Assembly: GCA_964236535.1 (NCBI GenBank)
Contig: CAXSEF010000004.1
Coordinates: forward strand, 23,533-87,532
Source: CAXSEF01 sp964236535
Lineage (GTDB): Bacteria > Pseudomonadota > Alphaproteobacteria > Acetobacterales > Acetobacteraceae
Direction: 5' to 3'
Length of the DNA: 64,000 nt
The notes beneath the pieces were generated by a model. That model was not told the DNA's origin. It saw only the letters and a list, made by a program, of their open reading frames with translations, and did no database searches. How positions within the stretch are numbered: position 1 is the stretch's first letter; each line of letters begins with the position of its first letter. The position numbers were made by a program, and so were the translations under genes. Shown here in pieces: positions 54,775 to 62,200 of this stretch.

Positions 54775-56679
54775 CTAGATCGCGACCCGCACCCCGAGCT
54801 CCACCACCCGGTCGCTCGGGATCCTGAAGAACTCGGTCGCCGGCACCGCATTGCGCGCCATCACCAGGAAGAGGTAAAGCCGCCACAGCGACAGCCTCGA
54901 CACCATCGCACGGACCAGCACCTCGCGCGACAGGAAGTAGCTCACCTGCATCGGGTCGTACTCGATGCCGCGGTGGCGCAGCTCCTCGAGCGCGCGCGGG
55001 ATGTTCGGGCTCTCCATGAAGCCGTAGTGCAGCACGACGCGGTGGATGCCCGGCGCGAGCTCCGTCAGTTCGGTGCGCTGTTCGGGCTCGACCTCCGGCT
55101 TGTCGAGCGTCTGCACCGTGACGAACAGCACCCGCTCGTGCAGCACCTTGTTGTGCTTGAGGTTGTGCAGCAGCGCGCCGGGCACGTAGTCCGGGTTGCC
55201 GGTCAGGAACACCGCGATGCCCGGCACGCGCACGGTGCGCGACTGCGGCAGCCGCGCCAGGAACGAGGCCAGCGGCAGGCTGTCCTGCTTCCAGCGCGCA
55301 AGGATCAGGTTGCGCCCCTGCTTCCACGACGTCATCGCCGCCATCAGCCCGAGCCCCAGCGCCAGCGGCACCCAGCCGCCCTGCAGCACCTTGAGCACGT
55401 TGGCGAGGAAGAACACCGCGTCGATGACGAAGAAAGTCCCCCACACCCCGAGTGCCGCGGCCCTCGACCAGCCGAACTGCCGGCGGAACACCACCGCCGC
55501 GAGCACGCAGGTGCACAGGAAGGTGCCGGTCACCGCGATGCCGTACGCCGAGGCGAGCGCGTCGGAGGAGCGGAACGCCACCACCAGCAGCAGCACGCCG
55601 ACCAGCAGCGCGGTGTTGACCTGCGGCAGGAAGATCTGGCCCTTCTCGACCGTCGAGGTGTGGGTCACCGTCATGCGCGGCAGGAAGCCCAGCTGCATGC
55701 ACTGCCGCGCCACCGAGAACGCGCCCGAGATCAGCGCCTGGCTGGCGATCACGGTGGCGATGGTCGCCAGGATCACCAGCGCGAGCCGCAGCGACGGCGG
55801 GCAGAGCAGGAAGAACGGACTCTCGATCGCCGCGGGATCGCTGATCACCAGCGCACCCTGGCCGAAATAGTTCAGCACCAGGCAGGGCAGCACCAGGCAC
55901 ATCCAGTCGACGCGGATCGGCGAGGCGCCGAAATGCCCCATGTCGGCATACAGCGCCTCCGCCCCGGTGACCGACAGCACCACCGCGCCGAGGGCGACGA
56001 ATGCCAGCCAGCCATGGTGCACCATGAAGATCGCGGCATGGCTCGGCAGCAGCGCCTGCAGCACATACGGATGCGCTGCCACCTCCAGGCCGCCCAGCGC
56101 GCCCAGCGCGAGGAACCACAGCAGCATCACCGGGCCGAACACCCGCCCGATCAGATGGGTGCCACGCGACTGCACCGCGAACAGGGCCAGGATCACCATG
56201 ATGGAGATCGGCAGCACCAGTCCGCGCGCGCCCGGCACCGCGATCTCCATGCCCTCGACGGCGGAGAGCACCGAGATCGCCGGGGTAATCGCGCCGTCGC
56301 CGAAGAACAGGCATGCCCCACCCACGCCCACCAGGCCGAGCAGCGCGCGCGCCCGCTCGCCCGGCGAGACCCGCTGCGCCAGCGACATCAGCGCCAGGAT
56401 GCCGCCCTCGCCCTCGTTGTCGGCACGCATCACCAGCAGCACGTACTTGAGGGTGACGATCAGCACGAGCGACCAGAAGATCAGCGACAGGCAGCCCAGC
56501 ACCTCCGGCCCGGTGACCCGCCGGCCGTCGCCGAACAGGGCCAGCGTCGCCTTCAGCGCATACAGCGGGCTGGTGCCGATGTCGCCGTAGACGATGCCCA
56601 GCGCGCCCAGCATCGCCCCGACGCGCAACGGCCTCCGGCTGGCGTGCACGGCCGGGCGGGCTTCGGCCACGCCGCTCAT
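54775..56679 (-). CDS. kup: Kup family potassium uptake transporter
   Basis: A 634-residue K+/H+ symporter of the inner membrane with about twelve hydrophobic segments in the first 450 residues and a soluble C-terminal domain. The conserved start ALGIVYGDIGTSPLYALK, FGDGAITPAISVLSAVEG, the VTGAEALYADMGHFG segment and the GTFFVIDAVFFLANVLK region are all family hallmarks. ATG 56679 is the only sensible start. No regulator is visible. Confidence 0.96.
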   Translation of the reverse strand: MSGVAEARPAVHASRRPLRVGAMLGALGIVYGDIGTSPLYALKATLALFGDGRRVTGPEVLGCLSLIFWSLVLIVTLKYVLLVMRADNEGEGGILALMSLAQRVSPGERARALLGLVGVGGACLFFGDGAITPAISVLSAVEGMEIAVPGARGLVLPISIMVILALFAVQSRGTHLIGRVFGPVMLLWFLALGALGGLEVAAHPYVLQALLPSHAAIFMVHHGWLAFVALGAVVLSVTGAEALYADMGHFGASPIRVDWMCLVLPCLVLNYFGQGALVISDPAAIESPFFLLCPPSLRLALVILATIATVIASQALISGAFSVARQCMQLGFLPRMTVTHTSTVEKGQIFLPQVNTALLVGVLLLVVAFRSSDALASAYGIAVTGTFLCTCVLAAVVFRRQFGWSRAAALGVWGTFFVIDAVFFLANVLKVLQGGWVPLALGLGLMAAMTSWKQGRNLILARWKQDSLPLASFLARLPQSRTVRVPGIAVFLTGNPDYVPGALLHNLKHNKVLHERVLFVTVQTLDKPEVEPEQRTELTELAPGIHRVVLHYGFMESPNIPRALEELRHRGIEYDPMQVSYFLSREVLVRAMVSRLSLWRLYLFLVMARNAVPATEFFRIPSDRVVELGVRVAI

Positions 56680-56868
56680 GCGGGCTGCGACCTGGGCAGC
56701 GGTCTGGAACGGGACAGGAACGTGGGACGCCTCACGGACAAAGCACGGGGTGGGCCGTCGCGCGGTCCGTATGCCAAGGCCGTCAGGTAGGGGAGCGCAC
56801 CGCGGCAGGCAAGCCCGCCGCAGCGCCGCCCGCCCGCCCGCACCCGCGCGCGCGCCGACCTGCGTCGC

Positions 56869-57585
56869 TCAGCGCGCGCCGAAGATCGCGCTGCCGACGC
56901 GCACCTGGGTGGCGCCGTGCAGCACCGCCGTCTCGTAGTCGCCCGACATCCCCATCGACACCACCGCGAGCCCATGCGCCGCCGCCCGCGCCGCCAGCCA
57001 GGCGAAATCCGCCGCAGGATCGGCGTCGGCCGGCGGCACGCACATCAACCCGGCCAGCGCCGGCCCGAAGCGCCGCTGGCTGTCGGCGATGAACCCGTCC
57101 GCCGCACTGCGCGCGATGCCGGATTTCTGCGTCTCGTCGCCGACATTGACCTGCACCAGCAGCTGCGGCTGGCGACCCTCGCGCTGCACCGCGTCGGCGA
57201 TCGCGTCGGCAAGCCTGGGGCGGTCCAGCACCTCGATCATGTCGAACAGCCGCACCGCATCGCGCGCCTTGTTGGTCTGCAGCCCGCCGACCAGGTGCAG
57301 GCGCAGCCCGGGCACCTGCGTGCGCAGGTCCGGGAACTTCCCCGCCGCCTCCTGCACGCGGTTCTCGCCGAACACGCGCTGCCCCGCGGCGATCGCGGCT
57401 GCCACCAGTTCGGCCGGGTGGGTTTTCGACACCGCGACAAGGGTGACATCATCGTGCCGGCCCGCCCTGGCCGCGGCGGCGGCGATGCGCGCGCGCACCT
57501 CGGCCAGGGCCCGTTCAAGCCCGCCGGCCTGCCCGGCCTCCGGCATGGGCTGCGGTCGCCGGTCTTGTGCGGAGATGTCGTCCAT
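56869..57585 (-). CDS. YggS family pyridoxal-phosphate homeostasis protein
   Basis: A 238-residue single-domain PLP-binding TIM-barrel protein that buffers pyridoxal phosphate; no enzyme activity is established. The PLP lysine is in LVAVSKTHP, and GENRVQEA, LHLVGGLQTNKAR, VNVGDETQKSG and the C-terminal SMGMSGDYETAVLHGATQVRVGSAIFG are typical. The start is uncertain: ATG 57585, ATG 57600 or the internal ATG 57546. With 57585 the start codon overlaps the start codon of the divergent gene, so 57546 may be more realistic. Confidence 0.93.
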   Translation of the reverse strand: MDDISAQDRRPQPMPEAGQAGGLERALAEVRARIAAAAARAGRHDDVTLVAVSKTHPAELVAAAIAAGQRVFGENRVQEAAGKFPDLRTQVPGLRLHLVGGLQTNKARDAVRLFDMIEVLDRPRLADAIADAVQREGRQPQLLVQVNVGDETQKSGIARSAADGFIADSQRRFGPALAGLMCVPPADADPAADFAWLAARAAAHGLAVVSMGMSGDYETAVLHGATQVRVGSAIFGAR

Positions 57586-58225
57586 GGACCCGAGACTCAT
57601 CGCCTGGGCGCGCGCGGTCAAGGCGCGTCAGGCCCGGGCCGGAACCGGCCGCGTCCTGCCGGTGCTGTGGCTGTTCACCGACGCGCAGCGCCTGCCCGAC
57701 CCGCGCGCGGCGGTGGCCGCCCTGCCGCCCGGCCTGTGCGGCGTGGTGCTGCGCCACGACGCCTCCCCCGGGCGAGCGCTGCTGGGCCTTCAGCTGGCGC
57801 GGACCTGCCGGCAGCGGCGCATCGCGCTCTGCGTCGCGGGGGACTCGCGCCTGGCCGCCCGCCTCGGCGCCGGGCTCCACCTGCGTGGCGGCCGTGTCGC
57901 GGGCGGCCGCCCGCGCGGCCTGGCACGCAACGCCGTGGTTACCAGCTCGGCGCACGACGTGGCCGAACTGCGCCGCGCGGAGCGGGCGGGCGCGATGCTG
58001 GTGTTCCTCTCGCCGCTGTGGCCGACGCGAAGCCACCCCGGCGCACCGTCGCTCGGCCTGCTGCGCTGGCGCACCCTGGCGCGCCACGCGCGGGTCCCGG
58101 CCTGCGCCCTCGGCGGCGTCGACGGCACGGGCGCCCGCGCGTTGCGGGCCGCACGAGGCTGCGCCGGCGCGGGAGCGATCACCGCCTTCGCCCGCCTCGA
58201 TGCCAGGCCGTGCCCGCGCCGCTAG
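57584..58225 (+). CDS. thiamine phosphate synthase-like protein
   Basis: A 213-residue TIM-barrel protein resembling ThiE/TenI, which join hydroxymethylpyrimidine-PP and thiazole phosphate. The pattern LWLFTDAQRLPDP (usual start LYLITD), VVLRHDASPG, LHLRGG and the end ALGGVDGTGARAL match the fold. Key Lys and Asp positions for the diphosphate are not convincing, so it may be a diverged paralogue. ATG 57584 is preferred because GGAG lies 9 bp upstream. It is divergent from yggS with overlapping start codons, and convergent with the porin. Confidence 0.75.
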   Translation: MDPRLIAWARAVKARQARAGTGRVLPVLWLFTDAQRLPDPRAAVAALPPGLCGVVLRHDASPGRALLGLQLARTCRQRRIALCVAGDSRLAARLGAGLHLRGGRVAGGRPRGLARNAVVTSSAHDVAELRRAERAGAMLVFLSPLWPTRSHPGAPSLGLLRWRTLARHARVPACALGGVDGTGARALRAARGCAGAGAITAFARLDARPCPRR

Positions 58226-58301
58226 ATCGCTCGACGCCGCGGCAGGGCGTTCGAAGCGACCGCCGGCCGGGGCGCGGGACGTGCGGCACGCCGTCATGGC
58301 C

Positions 58302-58328
58302 GTCGCCCGGGCGGCGGGCCCGGGCGAC
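58302..58328. terminator. GC-rich hairpin, possible bidirectional terminator
   Basis: GTCGCCCGGGC and GCCCGGGCGAC form a perfect 11-bp stem with a 5-nt loop, five bases past the porin stop and 76 bp past the convergent thiamine-synthase-like gene. There is no T-run on either side, so classical rho-independent action is uncertain. Confidence 0.6.
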
Positions 58329-58333
58329 CGACA

Positions 58334-60067
58334 TCAGAACGAGATACGTCCGCCGATGGTCGGGTCGATCGTGGTGTTGTTGATGAAGCCGCTGGCGAGG
58401 CCGCCGGAGACCGTGGACAGCATGGCACCCGCATAGATGTCGAAGCGGGGTGCAACGAGGTAGGTTGCCAGCAACGAATACGCATTCAGGTCGCCGCGGC
58501 AGGTCGGCAGGCTGGTATTGGTGCACCCATTGCCACTGTAGCTGCTCTGGTGCTCGCGGTAGTACGCCGCGTCGAGGTAGAGCTTCTTGGTGACCCCATA
58601 CCGCACGCCGCCCCAGAATGTCTGCAGCAGCTTGTTGTCGGTGTAGGCCGTGTTGTTGACCACCCCAAGCACGTAGTTGTTGAGCCCTTGCGAGTCCACC
58701 GCCAGCGGATCCCTGGGATTGTGGTAGTAGATGTTCTCGTAGCCGAAGAACACCTGTGCCCGTCCGAACTTGTATTTGGCCAGCAGCATCAAGGTCCGGT
58801 TGTCGGAAATCGATGACGCGAGCGAACCCAGCGGGGCCGTCGGAACCTGCGCGGCGCTCAGCGCCGAGGCCGACACGGCGTCATAGATCTGGCTGTAGAT
58901 CGCGTCCAGATCCAGGCCGCGGTACTCGGAGCCGAGATCGAACTGGTAGGCGTTGCGCCCGGCGCCGATGCCCGTGCCGGACGGGCTGCTGCCGTTGCCG
59001 CCGCCGACCTCGTAGAACGCGCCGCCGTGGATCGGGCCATAGTTCACGATGTACTTGATCGCCCCGTCGAGACGGCTGTCTTCCGTGTCGCCCGCTCCTG
59101 CGAACAAGCCGTTGTAGCCGATCAACGAGAACGCGTTCGAGGCATACATCGGGTCGTAGGCAATGACGCCGTCCAGGGAGAACGTGTTCTGGCGCCCGAA
59201 CGTGATCGTGCCCAGGCGGTCCGAGGTCAGGCCGGCATAGGCGATCTGGAACGCCTGCCCTGCCCGGGTCGAGTCCCCGCTCGAGCTCTGCTTGTTCAAC
59301 GCCACCCCGTTGTTCTGGGTCAGCGAGCCGAGATTGTTGACGATGTTGCCCGAGGTCGGCAGGAACTGGGTCTGCAGGTTGAACACCGCCGACACGCCCG
59401 AGAAGATCGGTTCCAGCCCTCTGATCCCGATGTTCGAGTAGCTGAGTGCGTTGGGTGCGAGACTGACCTGCGAGCGGTTGCTGTTCTTGGAGATCACATA
59501 CTCCAGCCCCGGCCCATAGACGTCGCTGAGCGGATTGCCGTGGGTCTGGTACGAAACCCCGGTGTCGATCGCGCCATACAGGGTGACGCCCAGATAGGTC
59601 AGGGCATACGCGGCCGGGATGGGTTGTGTGCCGCCGATCGCCTGCGCGGCCGTTCCGGCGTTCCCCGTTCTCGACTCCGTCACGGTCGGCGCCTGGCCTG
59701 ACGCCGTGGTGCCCCCGCCCGAAGGCGGCGGCGCCGCGCCACCGCCGAAGAAGTTGCCGATCAGTCCCGCGGCTGAGGACCCGAACGATCCGGACGTGCC
59801 CGCGGACCCGGACGTGCCTGTGGACCCGGACGTGCCCGAAGGCGGGGTGCTCGGGCTGGGGCCGAAGCCGGGGTTGCCCTGTGCGCGGCCGATCTCGTCG
59901 ATCCGCTGCATCAGTGCCTGGTTCTGCTGCTCAAGTGCCGCCGCCTGCGCCTTGAGGTCCTGCAACTCGTCCGCACAAGCAACCGTCGACACGCCCACAA
60001 TAGCGGTCGCGCAGATCAAGGATTTCCTCAGGCCCACCTTGGCTTTGCTCCACATCTGCGGCGTCAT
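58334..60067 (-). CDS. outer-membrane porin with N-terminal coiled coil
   Basis: A 577-residue trimeric-type porin for passive diffusion. There is a signal peptide (MTPQMWSK...VGVSTVACA), then a short coiled coil (ELQDLKAQAAALEQQNQALMQRI) of the kind that tethers to or trimerises near peptidoglycan. A Gly/Ser/Thr-rich linker with repeated GTSGS units follows, then a beta-barrel with LTYLGVTLYGAIDTGVSYQT at its start and the closing TIGGRISF with the C-terminal Phe required for outer-membrane assembly. ATG 60067 follows AGGACAGGA. It is downstream of the RND pump genes on the same strand but 406 bp away, so it probably has its own promoter. Confidence 0.9.
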   Translation of the reverse strand: MTPQMWSKAKVGLRKSLICATAIVGVSTVACADELQDLKAQAAALEQQNQALMQRIDEIGRAQGNPGFGPSPSTPPSGTSGSTGTSGSAGTSGSFGSSAAGLIGNFFGGGAAPPPSGGGTTASGQAPTVTESRTGNAGTAAQAIGGTQPIPAAYALTYLGVTLYGAIDTGVSYQTHGNPLSDVYGPGLEYVISKNSNRSQVSLAPNALSYSNIGIRGLEPIFSGVSAVFNLQTQFLPTSGNIVNNLGSLTQNNGVALNKQSSSGDSTRAGQAFQIAYAGLTSDRLGTITFGRQNTFSLDGVIAYDPMYASNAFSLIGYNGLFAGAGDTEDSRLDGAIKYIVNYGPIHGGAFYEVGGGNGSSPSGTGIGAGRNAYQFDLGSEYRGLDLDAIYSQIYDAVSASALSAAQVPTAPLGSLASSISDNRTLMLLAKYKFGRAQVFFGYENIYYHNPRDPLAVDSQGLNNYVLGVVNNTAYTDNKLLQTFWGGVRYGVTKKLYLDAAYYREHQSSYSGNGCTNTSLPTCRGDLNAYSLLATYLVAPRFDIYAGAMLSTVSGGLASGFINNTTIDPTIGGRISF

Positions 60068-60473
60068 TGAACTATCCTGTCCTTCATCGTGAGCCGGTCG
60101 TTGCTCGAACGGTTGTGGCTGGGGCAGCATCGGCACAGCAACGAGCCGGCTCTGACTACCCGCTGCTCGTGTGCCCAGAGTCATAGAGTTGGATCACGGG
60201 TTTGTCATCCGGGTGTCATGGCGATTCGACGCCCGCTGGCCGCTCCGCCGGCGAATGTCGCCTGAACGTTGCAAAAATACACAGGGTGCTGTTGCAGAAC
60301 TACGACTACGCCGGACGACGGTCCCATGTGGTGGAACATGACCGCCCGGGTTGCTCCGCCTGGTGGCAGCGGCCCCGAACATGGACCTGCAGTATCAACC
60401 GGCCTCGAAGGTGACCGGCCAAGCCAAGCCTGGCCCGGCCTCGCGTCTACCCCGCCACCGCCGACCCGAGCGC
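60068..60473. other. 406-bp region between the efflux adaptor and the porin
   Basis: Probably the porin promoter and leader. It holds an AT-rich patch near 60275-60285 (TATTTTTG on the minus strand) and a small inverted repeat CATGT-ggtgga-ACATG at 60325-60340. No gene recognised. Confidence 0.5.
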
Positions 60474-62200
60474 TCAGTCCGGCGCGCCGCCGTCCTGCGC
60501 GGCCTGCACCTTGAGCGCCTGCGCCGGGCTCACCGGCTTCGCAGGATGCGGCGGCGGCCGGAACTCCGGCGCCGGCGCGATCCCGGGCACCCCGGACACC
60601 ACGTGCACCACCTGGCCCTCCAGCTCGCCGGCCGACGGGTCGTTGATCAGCCTGTCGTCCGCCTTCAGCCCCTCGACCACCTGGACGTTCTGCCCGAGAT
60701 TGAGGCCCAGCTTGACGTCCTGCAGGTGCACCCTGTCGCCCGGACCCACCAGCGCGACCTGCATGCCCTGGGCGCGGAACAGCAGCGACTGCTCGGGCAC
60801 GATCAGCACCTCGGGGTCGCCGGCCACGACGAAGCGCACGTCGGCGTAGGTGCCGGGCCATACCGAATGGTCCGGGTTCGGCACGGTCAGCTCGGTGACC
60901 ACGGTGCGCGACTGCGCGTTGAACGACTGCGCGCTGGTGGCGAAGTCCGCCTTGAACGACTTGCCCGGGAACTGCGGCAGCGTCAGCGTCGCCGTCAGCC
61001 CGGACTTCAGCACGCCGGCATAGTCCTGCGGCACCGAGACGAACACCCGCATCTCGTGGATGTCGGACACCGTGAACAACGCCCCCGCGCTGTCGTGCGC
61101 GCCCGCGTCGCCGCCGTTGCCGCCCACGTAGTCGCCGACGTCGGTGTTGCGCGAGGTCACCACGCCGTCGAACGGCGCCACGATCCGCTTGAACGCCTCC
61201 ATCGCCTGGTAGCGCCCGACCGTCGCCTGCGCGGCGACGACCTGGGAGTGCGCAGCCGCCGCGCCGGCCACCTGCACGTCGATCTCCTGCTGCGCCACCG
61301 CCTGCGTCCCCGCCAGCGCCTTGTAGCGCCGCGCCGTCACCGATGCGAGATCGAAACGGGTCTGCGCCACACCCAGGTCGGCCTGCGCCGAGGCGTACTG
61401 CTGGTCCAGCCCCGGCGCGTCGATGGTGGCGAGCAGCTCGCCCGCCTTCACCGTGGCGCCGTAGTCCTTGTACCACCTCTGCACGTAGCCGGTGACCTGG
61501 GCGTAGATCGGCGCCGAATACCAGGCGTTGATGGTGCCGGGCAGGTCGAGCGTGCGGGTCGGCGGCCCCTTGGCCGGCGAGATCACCTGCACCTGCGGCA
61601 CGCTCTCGTCGTTGGCGATGTCCTGCAGGCTGGCGACGTGCCGCTCGCGGTCGATCACGCCCCAGGCGACCAGCCCGGCCACCAGCAGCATCGCCACCCC
61701 CGCCAGCAGCCGGCCCCGCGCCTTGCCGCGCCGCGGCGACGCCGTCGCGGCACGATCGCCCTCGCGCCGATCCGCCCCGGAACCATGCCGGGGCGTGTCG
61801 CCAGGCCCCGCCTCATCCCCGTCCGTCTGCTCCCAGACCGTCTCGTCGCCATGCCCCTGCGGCACGTCGCGGGTGATCCAGTCCGCCGCATTGCCGTCGG
61901 CCTGCGGCACGGCCGCGCGATCCCCGGCCGCGTGATCCCCGCCTGGGCGATCCGCGCCTGGGCGATCCCCGCCTGGGCGATCCCCGGCCCCCGCCCTGCC
62001 CGCACCATCNNNNNNNNNNNNNNNNNNNNNNNNNNNNNNNNNNNNNNNNNNNNNNNNNNNNNNNNNNNNNNNNNNNNNNNNNNNNNNNNNNNNNNNNNNN
62101 NNNNNNNNNCGCCTGGGCGATCCCCGCCTGGGCGATCCCCGGCCCCCGCCCTGCCCGCACCATCTCGCGCGTCGTGCACGCCGCCCCGCGACCCGCTCAA
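60474..62200 (-). CDS. RND efflux periplasmic adaptor (HlyD/MFP family), split by an assembly gap
   Basis: Adaptor that links an inner-membrane RND pump to an outer-membrane channel. Merging the identical 55-bp flanks of the N gap gives a continuous protein of 523 residues starting at a TTG that overlaps the pump stop (TTGA). The first 110 residues are a charged cytoplasmic leader with tandem GDRPG/ADRPG repeats; a membrane anchor follows (about 113-130). Then come the membrane-fusion domains: barrel-sandwich (YVQRWYKDYGATVKAGELLATID), helical hairpin (Ala/Gln-rich, 230-290), RIVAPFDGVVTSRNTDVGDYV, and beta-barrel. The C-terminus is Pro-rich. Confidence 0.88.
61955..62164. repeat. identical 55-bp sequences flanking a 100-N gap, within a tandem repeat
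   Basis: Bases 61955-62009 and 62110-62164 are identical, both abutting the gap. The sequence belongs to a roughly 15-bp tandem array (CGCCTGGGCGATCCC and variants) encoding GDRPG-type repeats, which explains why assembly broke here. Confidence 0.9.
62010..62109. other. assembly gap (100 N)
   Basis: Exactly 100 unknown bases inside the N-terminal coding part of the efflux adaptor gene. Confidence 0.99.

Noticed and set aside
58334..60067. The porin as the outer-membrane channel of the RND pump
   Set aside because: It has a 16-strand-type porin ending and coiled-coil tether rather than the TolC-family repeat, and lies 406 bp away from the pump operon.
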